Below, piece by piece: positions 34,445 through 43,000 of a stretch of DNA of 64,000 nt. The DNA comes from JBDWFY01 sp965275915 (lineage in GTDB: Bacteria > Pseudomonadota > Alphaproteobacteria > Rhizobiales > Stappiaceae), in assembly GCA_965275915.1 (NCBI GenBank), contig CBDHYI010000007.1, forward strand, positions 1,364,001 to 1,428,000, written 5' to 3'. Below the pieces are notes generated by a model, which searched no databases, was not told the DNA's origin, and saw only the letters and a list, made by a program, of their open reading frames with translations. Each line of letters begins with the position of its first letter. Within the stretch, counting starts at the first letter, position 1. Made by a program: the position numbers and the translations under genes.

Positions 34445-35359
34445 TCACCGTGCGTGTTCAAAATGCGCAGCCTTGAGAGTTTGCCACGCATAAGCTGCAA
34501 CCAGGCTGACCACGCCGTTACCGGCTGCACCGGATCTGTCCATCCGATCGGCCATCCCATGATCCAGTCCGAAAAGTTCGGGTTGAAGGTCAGGTCTCCG
34601 CCGGAGTATCGCGCCCCAGTCTGCAAATTGATGTGGAGCGGGCGGGAATGGTGGAATTGAAAGTTCTGGCACGGCATCGCTCCGGCGGATGTCAAAAGCA
34701 ACCACATCATGGTCCATTGCTTGGCGACTTTGCCCAGGCCTGGCTGACTGCCGGTCTGCCTCGGATCGAAGCGGAATTTCAGTCCCGCGGACGAGAGCTC
34801 CGCTTCCAGGCGATTGCCATAAAGGGACTTTGTTGGAGTGGGCCACAATGAGGAGCCTTCGCCGTATTTGGCTCGCGCCGGTTTCGAGCGCCGAAAACAG
34901 GCCTGCCTTAACCGTAAAGCCCAGTCTCTGAAGGTCCGCGAAGACGTCGGTGGCACCCATATCGATGTGACCTTCGACGTTTTCGAAGAAACACCATTCG
35001 GGGTCGACTTCGCCGATGATCCTGCTGAATTCAGGCCACAAGTGGCGGGAATCCCTTGAGCCTTTCCGACGCCCACAGAACGAGAACGGCTGACAGGGAT
35101 ATCCGCCAGTGAGGATATGAACCTTGCCGCGCCACGGGCGGCCGTCGAAGGTTTTAACATCGTCCCAGATAGGCGCGTTATCCAGCGTCTTGTCTTCCAT
35201 CCTTGCCACAAGAACGGACGCCGGGAACACTTCCCGCTCGATGTAACAAACAGTTCGATATCGGGGTTCTGCGATGTGGAGACCGAGCTCCAATCCGCCA
35301 ACTCCGGCGCACAAGGCAATTCCGCTGAAGGGATCATGTTTTGGGGGATGTAAAGCCAC
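34445..35359 (-). CDS. DNA cytosine-C5 methyltransferase
   Basis: GTG 35359 gives 304 residues, and all main C5-MTase motifs are visible: motif I ALCAGVGGLELG (15-26), motif IV GGYPCQPFS with catalytic C89, motif VI ENV (126-128), motif VIII QIRRRLLIVA (164-173), and the C-terminal GNGVVSLVAA. The target-recognition region between VIII and the end is short. It is encoded at the right end of the phage, where Mu keeps mom, and its start lies inside the preceding Com-like gene. It probably protects phage DNA from restriction. Sequence specificity unknown. Confidence 0.88.
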   Translation of the reverse strand: MALHPPKHDPFSGIALCAGVGGLELGLHIAEPRYRTVCYIEREVFPASVLVARMEDKTLDNAPIWDDVKTFDGRPWRGKVHILTGGYPCQPFSFCGRRKGSRDSRHLWPEFSRIIGEVDPEWCFFENVEGHIDMGATDVFADLQRLGFTVKAGLFSALETGASQIRRRLLIVAHSNKVPLWQSPGSGALVRGTEIPLRSEADRQSARPGQSRQAMDHDVVAFDIRRSDAVPELSIPPFPPAPHQFADWGAILRRRPDLQPELFGLDHGMADRMDRSGAAGNGVVSLVAAYAWQTLKAAHFEHAR

Positions 35360-35528
35360 ACTGAGAAGCCCTCTTTGGACGCTCTAGGCGTTCCTGGACG
35401 GGCTCTGCTGGCCTCAGATGATTAACGGTGCCACAACGGCGGCACTTGATTTCTATATCGTCACTCACTCCATTCTGTCGAGCCTTAAAAAGCAGCGCAT
35501 TGCACGATCCGCATCGTACATCTTTCAT
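35334..35528 (-). CDS. com: Com-like zinc-finger translational regulator
   Basis: ATG 35528 gives 64 residues, close to Mu Com (62). It begins MKDVRCGSCNALLFKA and has a four-cysteine zinc site C6, C9, C29, C32 (RCGSC and KCRRCG). Com binds mom mRNA in Mu and exposes the mom start. Here com overlaps the GTG of the cytosine methyltransferase by 26 bases in a different frame, the same overlapped layout as Mu com-mom but with a different enzyme. Family assignment is strong; the regulatory target is inferred. Confidence 0.85.
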   Translation of the reverse strand: MKDVRCGSCNALLFKARQNGVSDDIEIKCRRCGTVNHLRPAEPVQERLERPKRASQCGFTSPKT

Positions 35529-35646
35529 TGTTCGAATCTTTCGACTGAACCACACTTGCTCCGCTCGCGTGAGCAGCGGGTGCGGCAGTTGTCGAATGGT
35601 GCTGTCGGCGGGCTCCGATTTGGCGATTGAGGCCCGCGTCGGTGCG

Positions 35647-36070
35647 TTGGCGCGCACCGGCCGCCCGTTCACATGGAAACAGGCATGAAAGAGCGGTCGC
35701 CGAAGGTGAATTTACTGGTCGAAGCTTCCGTCGATATTTGGAGTGACAGCGTGCGAGATGCTGAGCAGACAGATGCCGCATCGCTGCGCGAAAACGCCAT
35801 CGTGTTTCCAGCCGCAGTGATGGCCTGGATACAGCCTGTCAGCGAGTACCACGAGATCGCGAAAAGGGCGGTTGCCTCAACCCAGAAATTCGCCCAGGAA
35901 TTGGGAGACACATCGGCAATGCGTCTGCGAAATTCAGATATAGAAATGTTGCGACGTGCTGCTCTTATAGACATTGAAGGTGTCCGAAAAATTGCTGTTA
36001 AATGTAAGCCGTCTCAGATGGCGACGGATGCTGTTAGCAGACTCTGATTTGGCGCGCACCGGCCGCCCGT
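35647..36070. repeat. 22-bp direct repeats flanking a 402-bp cassette
   Basis: A 22-base sequence starting TTGGCGCGCACCGG and ending CCGCCCGT is identical at 35647-35668 and 36049-36070. The ~40 bases before each copy are also similar (GCTGTCGGCGGGCTC versus GCTGTTAGCAGACTC). The interval contains exactly one rightward ORF. Confidence 0.75.
35685..36047 (+). CDS. Uncharacterised 120-aa protein in a repeat-flanked cassette
   Basis: ATG 35685 (MKERSPKVNLLVEASVD) has GGAAAC upstream; ATG 35673 is an alternative. The product is mainly helical (HEIAKRAVASTQKFAQELGD, NSDIEMLRRAALIDIEGVRK) and not recognised. It runs against the phage late genes and fills the segment between two identical 22-bp direct repeats, so it looks like an inserted moron cassette. 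Composition is protein-like, but the reading is moderately certain only. Confidence 0.45.
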   Translation: MKERSPKVNLLVEASVDIWSDSVRDAEQTDAASLRENAIVFPAAVMAWIQPVSEYHEIAKRAVASTQKFAQELGDTSAMRLRNSDIEMLRRAALIDIEGVRKIAVKCKPSQMATDAVSRL

Positions 36071-36088
36071 ACGGTCGGAAAGCAAACT

Positions 36089-38299
36089 CTAATGCACCGT
36101 GACTGAAACCCGTGCGTCTGTTGGAACCACAACGTCCTGACTTGCAGGTCGAATGATATTGCGGACTTTGCCAATCTCAATGTTGCGAATGGCCCCGGTC
36201 GCTCCGGCACCGATCTTGAATTCAATACCTGTGCGCGTTGACGTAGTGGTTGTCCCCAAAATGTTGATACAATCGATATTTATTCTTTCGAGCACACCGT
36301 TGTTTTCAACATCAAAATAGATGCCGTTCGACGGGAAGCTGTTTACGTTGACATCGCTGATGTTGACACCTTGAACATAGGTTCCTGCACCAACATTGAA
36401 TTCGATCACATTACTCGGAACCGTGCCAGGTGAGCCTGAATACATGATGCCGGTGATGGATAGACCAGTGATACTGTATGATCCCGTGACAACCTTCACC
36501 ACGCGCGGCTGACTGGCCACATTGATATTTCGAATGATAACGCCATCCATCTTTGCTGATGGTTCGATGTGTATCAGGCTGTCCGGCCCGTATGTCTTTC
36601 CAAAGAAGCCATATACGCCATCAATGGTGCACCGCCCGACTGTGATCTTAATAAGACTGCTGTCGGCCGCTCCAAAGGCTGCATCGTGGTTGTATCTAAC
36701 ATTCTCGATCAATGCCCCTTCGGCATTCACCTCAATCGCGTTGGCCATATTCTTGAACAGAACATCGTCGATGAATGCGTTGGTGTGACTGATCTTGATG
36801 CACGGCGAAGTCCGCATGGTTGCGGCACTTTCGAATTGAATACCGCAAAAGTAAGCACCGTCGTTCTGGGTTTCGAAAACTGAAAAACCGTCAGACAATG
36901 GATAAAAAAGCGTTCTGCGAGAACCGATACCCTGTATCTTCAGCCCACGAGGCACATAGATGGTCTGATTGGTCGCATAAACACCGTTTCCGAACCTGAG
37001 AATACCCTCGCGATCCGGATCGAACGATTGCGTGGCCTTGTTGAGAAGCGCTCCCTGGTTGCCGATATTAAGCGACGGATAAATGCCCCACCAGCTTGCG
37101 TGGGCTTCCGCAACATCCCCCCGGCCATCCCCGGCCGGCAACGACAGCGATACGTTGCCGGCACCCTTAAAGATGGTTTGTTCAGACGACTTTATCCCCT
37201 CCTGAAACGTGACGGTTTGACCGGAAGGAACAGTGAAGGCCGCGCCTTTTTCAAACTGAATTGGCTTGTCAATGGTGGTCGTCGATATGACAAAATTGCC
37301 GTACGGGATAATGAGTTCGTCCACCATCCCGTAGTAAGTCGTGAAAATGGCGGTATCATCTGTGGTCCCGTCACCCTTGGCACCCAACTGCCGCATGTTG
37401 ACCGGCACTTCAGCAATGACCCAATATCCGCCATTGACGCTATCTTGCGTGCCATCAGGCAAATATGTGTCCGCCGACTTGAAGTATGCTGCCGAAGGAT
37501 AACCTGCGCTGACGATGTCAGCCAGCGACATGCGGATGTACAGTGCACCGCCGCCGTCGCCTGCTGCATAAAAGCCCATCAGCTCTGCGGATTTGGCCAG
37601 CGCCGCAACAGAGGCCAACTTCATTTCCGCCTGTGTATTAAATTTTGTGACAACGATCTGAGAGGCAGCGGCTTCGGCAGCGGTTTGTGCGGCCTCGGCC
37701 GCCGACTGGATGGCGGCAGAGGCCTGATCCGACAGGAGCTGAAAAACGGTCGCGTTGGCATCAATAAATCCAAGAACCCTCATGCCGGCCTTCAGACCAC
37801 CAACCGCCGGTGCGTTTCCGGCTGCTGTCTTGATTGTCACGGCCGAGCCACCGTCAAAGGCTACGGTGACTGCCGAAGCTGTGTTGTCCTCATATATCGT
37901 GAGGGCAATGAGCTGAACACCGTCAGAATAAAGAACATTGGGTGTCGAGGTTGCCACGAGCGCATTGGCGGTTCCGGTGTCATTGGCAACAGCGTCGACA
38001 AACTCGTAGCCAGGATTGTCCCCAATCCGACTCCACGAACCGGCACCGGACACGCCCAGTTTTCTATAGACGCCGTTGTTTGCCGCCGTGTCGCCGTAAA
38101 CACGGCCCTCCGTCCCTTCAGGCCAGTCCAAATCCGCATCAAGTTCGCTTTGAAGGGCATATGAGGGTGTCGTTGCGCGAAGCAGACGCGCGATATCCGC
38201 ATTCAGAATGCGGCCGGTTGAGCCTTCCGGACTGTTGCCGAGAAGCGAAGCAACACTGGTCACCAGAGGGACGTTTGTCGATTTTACACCTACCGGCAT
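36089..38299 (-). CDS. Tail fibre/spike protein with beta-helix domain
   Basis: The 736-residue protein starts with a virion-attachment region, has an Ala-rich coiled segment (~190-225, QAAEAAQTAAEAAASQ type), then the pectate-lyase-like signature RQLGAKGDGTTDDTAIF (~305) that opens a right-handed parallel beta-helix running to the end. It probably binds and perhaps degrades a surface polysaccharide on the host. It lies next to the central hub gene, nine bases downstream, as expected of the distal tail fibre. The C-terminus abuts the 22-bp repeat at 36,049, suggesting past exchange at its end. Confidence 0.8.
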   Translation of the reverse strand: MPVGVKSTNVPLVTSVASLLGNSPEGSTGRILNADIARLLRATTPSYALQSELDADLDWPEGTEGRVYGDTAANNGVYRKLGVSGAGSWSRIGDNPGYEFVDAVANDTGTANALVATSTPNVLYSDGVQLIALTIYEDNTASAVTVAFDGGSAVTIKTAAGNAPAVGGLKAGMRVLGFIDANATVFQLLSDQASAAIQSAAEAAQTAAEAAASQIVVTKFNTQAEMKLASVAALAKSAELMGFYAAGDGGGALYIRMSLADIVSAGYPSAAYFKSADTYLPDGTQDSVNGGYWVIAEVPVNMRQLGAKGDGTTDDTAIFTTYYGMVDELIIPYGNFVISTTTIDKPIQFEKGAAFTVPSGQTVTFQEGIKSSEQTIFKGAGNVSLSLPAGDGRGDVAEAHASWWGIYPSLNIGNQGALLNKATQSFDPDREGILRFGNGVYATNQTIYVPRGLKIQGIGSRRTLFYPLSDGFSVFETQNDGAYFCGIQFESAATMRTSPCIKISHTNAFIDDVLFKNMANAIEVNAEGALIENVRYNHDAAFGAADSSLIKITVGRCTIDGVYGFFGKTYGPDSLIHIEPSAKMDGVIIRNINVASQPRVVKVVTGSYSITGLSITGIMYSGSPGTVPSNVIEFNVGAGTYVQGVNISDVNVNSFPSNGIYFDVENNGVLERINIDCINILGTTTTSTRTGIEFKIGAGATGAIRNIEIGKVRNIIRPASQDVVVPTDARVSVTVH

Positions 38300-38308
38300 T
38301 GTGGCCTC

Positions 38309-41300
38309 CTAAATGATGCTCGCAGCGCCGGCTGAGGTTTCGCTGCTCTCTGCGCCCTCGTCGTTCGCCGCTGTTGCGAAATAATGGTGCGTGCCCTGAT
38401 CGATCGATGCTGTGCTCGGCTCAAACACCACGATCTTGTCGACGCTGCCGTCGAAATCGCTCGTTGCCTGGATGGCCAACGTGTCCTGACCGGATACGGC
38501 CAGGAGTGCCCCGAAAAACGTGTCGTTTCCGGAATGCGCAGAGCCGGCAACGGTGGATGAGCCTTGAAGCGCAACCGAAACCGAACCGGCTGTCTGACCG
38601 CTGACTGTTATGCAATAGCGATAGGTCTTCCCGTCCGTGACGCTGATTGGTTGCGTCAGGTCCGATGCGTTGCCGGCAGCGTGCGTCGCCAGGCCGGCCG
38701 CAATGGTCCAGCCCGTTCCCTTTACCCACGTTGTGTCCGTGTCGAAGCCACCATTGATCATCAGATCCGGGCGGGTAGCATCCCCGTCCGTAAACAGGAC
38801 GGTCGAGGAGTTGTCGGCCGTGGCGACACCGACCCGTGTTGCATCGGCAAAGTCCGTTGTCGGCCCACGATAGACGCGGACCTCCGCGACGTTTGCGGAC
38901 GGAGTATTGACCGTCACAACGGCAGACCCACGGCCGGCGACAACCGACGCGCTGGTCGGAGCGGCCGGGATCGGTGCGGGATTGGCGACCACGGCAGACC
39001 GGATACCTGTGCCGACACCTTCAACGCTGGCCGCAGAAACGGCAAAGGCCTGATAGTCGACAGTCTGCCCGGCTGCGTAACCTGAAAGCGTGATGCCGCT
39101 GCCACCGGCCGGGCCGGTTACCTCTGTCCAGGTTGCCGCTCCGGACAGCCGATGTTCCACACGATAAGACGCCACAACGGCGGTTGAACCGCTGCCGGGC
39201 GCAAGCAGGATGACCAGGCCGTTACCGCCCGCTGTCGTATCGACGCTCAAGACGGTCGGTGCGGCCGGAGGTGTAGCGTCGTCGGAAATGCTGCTGCCGA
39301 CACGGCCGTCCCATACCGGAGGCGCTTCGGCATCCGTCAGCGTGTCGATGATCGGCGCGGCCGCCACGAAGATCATGTTGGATGCCATGTCTTCGGCCGC
39401 CTCGACACCCTGGACGATGGCCGATTGAGTGGTTGAGGTCAGCGAACCGAACAGCACGATATCGCCCACTGCCGGCAACCTCGAAGGATTGAGAATCCGG
39501 ACGGTTTTGAAAGACCCGACTTCCGGCTCTAATCCGGTCAGATGGCTTACGCCGCCGCCGTTTTCATCGAGGACCATGTACCGGAGCGCATAGTCCGTTC
39601 CGGCTTCCATCGTAACGGCACTGTCAAGCTCAATCAGATCTATGGTCACCCGCCGCACCCGATGCGACGAGTGCACCGTGTCAAGAACGTTGTGAGACAT
39701 CTCAACCAGATCGCCTCGGGTCGCGACGCGCGCAACACCGTCCTGGAGCGCACTGAACCGGTCCGGTCGGTGGATCAGCTCGTACATTTTTCGGCGGGCT
39801 TCGCGCCAGATCTCGTCCGGATCTGTTTTGCCAGGCAAAATCAGTTCCTCGGTGATGTCGATTTCGCCGACATGGCCTGGCCACGGGATAACGCGTTCAT
39901 TGAACGCGTAGTCGGCCGTCTCATCCGGAAACGTGATCCGGAATCCGTGTGGTGGCGTGAAGTAGGAACGTACAAAGCGGAAGTCGCGGCTGTTGCGCTC
40001 CGAGACATGATCGACGATCAGCGACCGAGGACGGTCGATGACCACGCTCCACTTGATGCCATCGTGGCTCGGGGTCGCCCGGCCGGCTGCGGTGATGTCG
40101 CCCAGGACATCCATCAACGAGGCTTCGAAGTCGTGAACGCGGTTATATTCAAGTCCCTTTGAGGAACAGAACTCATGCCAATCCGCGAGCGCGTCCAGGT
40201 CGATTTCGGCATCCGGTACCGGGTAGGCGTTTTCAGGTCCCTGAAGCGCGTAGCGATAAAGGCTCGCTGGGTTGCGTGTCAGCCGGACTAACCAGGTCTC
40301 AGATACAGTGTCCCAATCAAGACAATAACGCTCGGCAATCAGGTTGACCTCATCCAGAGGGCCGTTGAGTTGGTGGGTTGCCTTGATCCGGATCGACATC
40401 ACGGACAGCGGCTGATCGAAGTTGAGCGGATATTCAGGCCGGAAGGATTGCAAGGCGACCCAAACGGTACGGTCGGAAAGCTGGGTACTGGGTCTCTCGT
40501 CGGTCATGCGGGTAAGCCGAATCTCGTAACGACCTCGCGGGCTGAGCTCCCAGCGATAAACCCTGAAAAACGGTTCCGGCTTCTTTGCACTGATGTCGAG
40601 TGTCGTGACTTCCGTCCAGTTGGCATCGCCGACTTGCCGCGCCTCAATCAGAATAGAGACGCTGAGCGTACGGGCGTTCCCGTTGCTGTCGAACCGCACC
40701 ATTCCTTGCGGAAAGCCGATTATCACGGCCGCCTCGGACACATCCCCGGCCGTAAACCGGGTCTGCGGTTGTTCGGTTGCCGATCCGGCGATCACATTGC
40801 CGTTGCCATCACGCGGCAGATCGCGGGTCAATTCGATGCCGAGTTGCTTCTCGATGACCTGAGACGGATAAAGCGAAAGCGGATCGTCGGTGGCAAGGCC
40901 CTCACGGATCTCCAGTTCCACTTCCTCGAATTCATCGATCGGCGTTTGACCGATCCGAACGCCGGAGATGGCCATGCGACCGTAGCCGATCAGCAATGCG
41001 GCGCGGATGTACTGATCGTCGCCGACAACTTCGGTGTAAGGCGTTGCGGCAAACGGAGGCGAGAACCGGTGGCGGCCGAGCACAGTGGGTACCGGCGCGT
41101 CGATCCGGACGTCATTGCGAAAGCCTTCAATTGTGTAGGTTGTGCCGGCATCGGCTCCACCGCTTCCGGCGCCGATGGCGTTCTGACGGGCAGGTATGAG
41201 TGCATTGATCAGAAGGTTGCCCACAGCCGTAACCGCAAAACCAATCAAGCCTTGCGCCAGGCTGGTACTGATGCCCAGGAATCCGGCAAGTGCCGGCGCA

Positions 41301-41647
41301 AAGAATGCAGCAAGGGCAATGGCCGCGATGGCGACAACGACTTTCAGAACCGCCCGAACAGCGTTTTTGCCAGGCACCACGCGGATGACGACATGCACGC
41401 CCCCATGCGGTCTCACTCGGTGCCAATATCGGCGCGGTATTTTCGCTGTCCGGCCATCGGGTGCAACCAGAACCACGCGCGTTCGCTTCAGTGCCTGTGC
41501 AGGCAGGCCGGGCATGGCCAGAGCGACGATTTCTTCGACTGTCGAACCTTCTCTAAGCCGCATGTCGACACGCGCGCTGCCGGGATCGATGGCAGGCATA
41601 GCCATTACTGGAACGACAGCGGATGATGGTGCTTCAGCGTTCATCAT
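38309..41647 (-). CDS. Tail tip/hub host-specificity protein (J/TipJ-like)
   Basis: The 1112-residue protein contains a hydrophobic region near residues 100-155 (VLKVVVAIAAIALAAFFAPALAG), the phage tail hub domain (YTIEGFRNDVRIDAPVPTVLGRHRF, YIRAALLIGYG), a minor-tail central region (AGRATPSHDGIKWSVVIDRPRS), and C-terminal fibronectin III-like domains (PPAAPTVLSVDTTAGG). This is the J-type architecture of long-tailed siphoviruses, recognising the host receptor. Start is ATG 41647 or 41644; the latter overlaps the NlpC/P60 stop. Confidence 0.82.
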   Translation of the reverse strand: MMNAEAPSSAVVPVMAMPAIDPGSARVDMRLREGSTVEEIVALAMPGLPAQALKRTRVVLVAPDGRTAKIPRRYWHRVRPHGGVHVVIRVVPGKNAVRAVLKVVVAIAAIALAAFFAPALAGFLGISTSLAQGLIGFAVTAVGNLLINALIPARQNAIGAGSGGADAGTTYTIEGFRNDVRIDAPVPTVLGRHRFSPPFAATPYTEVVGDDQYIRAALLIGYGRMAISGVRIGQTPIDEFEEVELEIREGLATDDPLSLYPSQVIEKQLGIELTRDLPRDGNGNVIAGSATEQPQTRFTAGDVSEAAVIIGFPQGMVRFDSNGNARTLSVSILIEARQVGDANWTEVTTLDISAKKPEPFFRVYRWELSPRGRYEIRLTRMTDERPSTQLSDRTVWVALQSFRPEYPLNFDQPLSVMSIRIKATHQLNGPLDEVNLIAERYCLDWDTVSETWLVRLTRNPASLYRYALQGPENAYPVPDAEIDLDALADWHEFCSSKGLEYNRVHDFEASLMDVLGDITAAGRATPSHDGIKWSVVIDRPRSLIVDHVSERNSRDFRFVRSYFTPPHGFRITFPDETADYAFNERVIPWPGHVGEIDITEELILPGKTDPDEIWREARRKMYELIHRPDRFSALQDGVARVATRGDLVEMSHNVLDTVHSSHRVRRVTIDLIELDSAVTMEAGTDYALRYMVLDENGGGVSHLTGLEPEVGSFKTVRILNPSRLPAVGDIVLFGSLTSTTQSAIVQGVEAAEDMASNMIFVAAAPIIDTLTDAEAPPVWDGRVGSSISDDATPPAAPTVLSVDTTAGGNGLVILLAPGSGSTAVVASYRVEHRLSGAATWTEVTGPAGGSGITLSGYAAGQTVDYQAFAVSAASVEGVGTGIRSAVVANPAPIPAAPTSASVVAGRGSAVVTVNTPSANVAEVRVYRGPTTDFADATRVGVATADNSSTVLFTDGDATRPDLMINGGFDTDTTWVKGTGWTIAAGLATHAAGNASDLTQPISVTDGKTYRYCITVSGQTAGSVSVALQGSSTVAGSAHSGNDTFFGALLAVSGQDTLAIQATSDFDGSVDKIVVFEPSTASIDQGTHHYFATAANDEGAESSETSAGAASII

Positions 41648-42063
41648 GCGGCACCGTCCTGACTGATATGACGGGCGGCATAGACGAATTTGCTTGACCA
41701 GGGCACGCGGTCAAAACGTGCGAGATGCGACGGTCCACATTCATCGATGTGCAACATCTGCCGCTTGTTGACGGCAATCCCGATGTGTGAATCGAAGCGG
41801 CCGCGCTGGAACACCAGCACGTCAAACGGTTGGACGATCTCCACTTTGCGCCAGAGCGGAGAGGACTTCGCGCCTGCGATCAGGGCTGCAATCTCTCTCC
41901 GTTCGAACCGGTCAAGGTGGTCCGCATAGGCGGGCAGCTCAACGCCCAGGACATCGCGGTAAACCGTAACCACAAGGCTGTAGCAATGCTCGCCTTCGCC
42001 GCCGTCGCCGACTTCTTTGTACGGAATGCCGATAAAGGCGTTTGACCAGGTGTTTTCGATCAT
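41644..42063 (-). CDS. NlpC/P60-type tail peptidase
   Basis: ATG 42063 overlaps the upstream stop (ATGA), giving 139 residues. The catalytic Cys is C27 in GEHCYSLV, His H93 in DSHIGIAV, and a third polar residue near H105. Tail-tip peptidases of this type cut peptidoglycan cross-links while DNA enters. Located between the DUF1833 protein and the hub, the normal lambda-K-like position. Confidence 0.85.
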   Translation of the reverse strand: MIENTWSNAFIGIPYKEVGDGGEGEHCYSLVVTVYRDVLGVELPAYADHLDRFERREIAALIAGAKSSPLWRKVEIVQPFDVLVFQRGRFDSHIGIAVNKRQMLHIDECGPSHLARFDRVPWSSKFVYAARHISQDGAA

Positions 42064-42581
42064 CTTCGCCTCAGTCCGGGAAAGCGACCGCGTGTGGTGC
42101 GTCCTCGTGGGTAGGGTTCGCTTGTCAGCGGATCGCGGGACATGTGAAGCGAGACCGTCAGCACGTCGCCTTCGCACGAAATCAGCTTGAGGCCGCGCCA
42201 TTCGGTCTCGATAAAGTCAGGAGAATTGGCAAGGACGATTGCAAGATCGACCGTGGCTTGATCGGTTGTCGACCGGAGAAGTTCCGATATCTGATTATCG
42301 ACGTTGTCAAATTCGAGCGTCGCCGATGTCGGGGTGTCTTCCACGTCATCGGGGACCAGTGTGGATATCAGGACAAACAGGAACGGGCTGTCATCGGTTG
42401 TCTGCCATGTGGAATAGGTGCCGTACTGCAATGGATCGACGCTTAGCCGCGTTGTCGGATCTGTCGAAAGGCGAATGACTTCATAGGTACCAGGATGCGT
42501 AATCCGAATGAGAACCACTTCGGTTTCGTCGGTGACTTCCGAATCGTGCGATACCCGTGCATTCAAAGAAACAGATCTCAT
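42060..42581 (-). CDS. Minor tail protein (DUF1833-like)
   Basis: ATG 42581 overlaps the previous stop by ATGA; 173 residues. It has the DUF1833 pattern: LIRITHPGTYEVIRLSTDPT, FLFVLISTLVPDDVEDTPTS, LEFDNVDNQISELLRS. Such proteins belong to the baseplate-like tail tip of siphoviruses (lambda L/M region). The C-terminus is Arg-rich. Confidence 0.75.
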   Translation of the reverse strand: MRSVSLNARVSHDSEVTDETEVVLIRITHPGTYEVIRLSTDPTTRLSVDPLQYGTYSTWQTTDDSPFLFVLISTLVPDDVEDTPTSATLEFDNVDNQISELLRSTTDQATVDLAIVLANSPDFIETEWRGLKLISCEGDVLTVSLHMSRDPLTSEPYPRGRTTRGRFPGLRRR

Positions 42582-43000
42582 GGCATCACCATGACCTGGA
42601 AGGAAATGCGCCACCGGACCCCGATCGGGGCAAAGGCCGGTGTCTGATCGCCAAACTGACAGAGCCAGACCGCCGCCAGGAGGATCGGCGTGCCGTTTTC
42701 GTCCAGGAGCGGTGTGCCGTCCTGATCTTGCAGCCCGACCTCGTCATAGACCGGCGCCGGCATGTAGAAGACTTTGGAGCCGAACCTTGTAACGAGTTTC
42801 CAGAAGTGCTCGAAGACCGCCAACTGATCGACCGAGAGATCCAGTGTCATGTTGACCGGATCGGCCGTCTGCGAATACCGGCGGCCTGACCTTTGGGGAC
42901 CCTCGTCAGGTTGCGTTCTCTTTCGCGGATCGCCCATTGCATATTGAAAGCCGCTGCGCATCGGACGCGGGAGCTCGCCAGGCCATTCTTCGACAGTCAT
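42578..43000 (-). CDS. Minor tail protein, 140 aa
   Basis: ATG 43000 overlaps the tape-measure stop (ATGA). The product contains WPGELPRPMRSGFQY and VNMTLDLSVDQLAVFEHFWK, a pattern found in small proteins between the tape measure and tip proteins of Mu-head siphoviruses. Exact family not named. Coupled to both neighbours by overlapping codons. Confidence 0.65.
   Translation of the reverse strand: MTVEEWPGELPRPMRSGFQYAMGDPRKRTQPDEGPQRSGRRYSQTADPVNMTLDLSVDQLAVFEHFWKLVTRFGSKVFYMPAPVYDEVGLQDQDGTPLLDENGTPILLAAVWLCQFGDQTPAFAPIGVRWRISFQVMVMP

Noticed and set aside
37028..38164. Rightward 378-codon frame opposite the tail fibre gene
   Set aside because: Antisense to the beta-helix fibre, Cys/Arg-rich product with no recognisable family; treated as a shadow.
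40370..41626. Rightward 418-codon frame opposite the tail-hub gene
   Set aside because: Antisense to a well-supported J-type protein, with Arg/Gly/Gln-rich composition and no domain. GC-rich genes regularly produce such shadows.
42064..42201. 46-codon N-terminal extension of the NlpC/P60 peptidase
   Set aside because: It lies wholly inside the DUF1833 gene, and the ATGA overlap at 42060-42063 gives the normal operon start.
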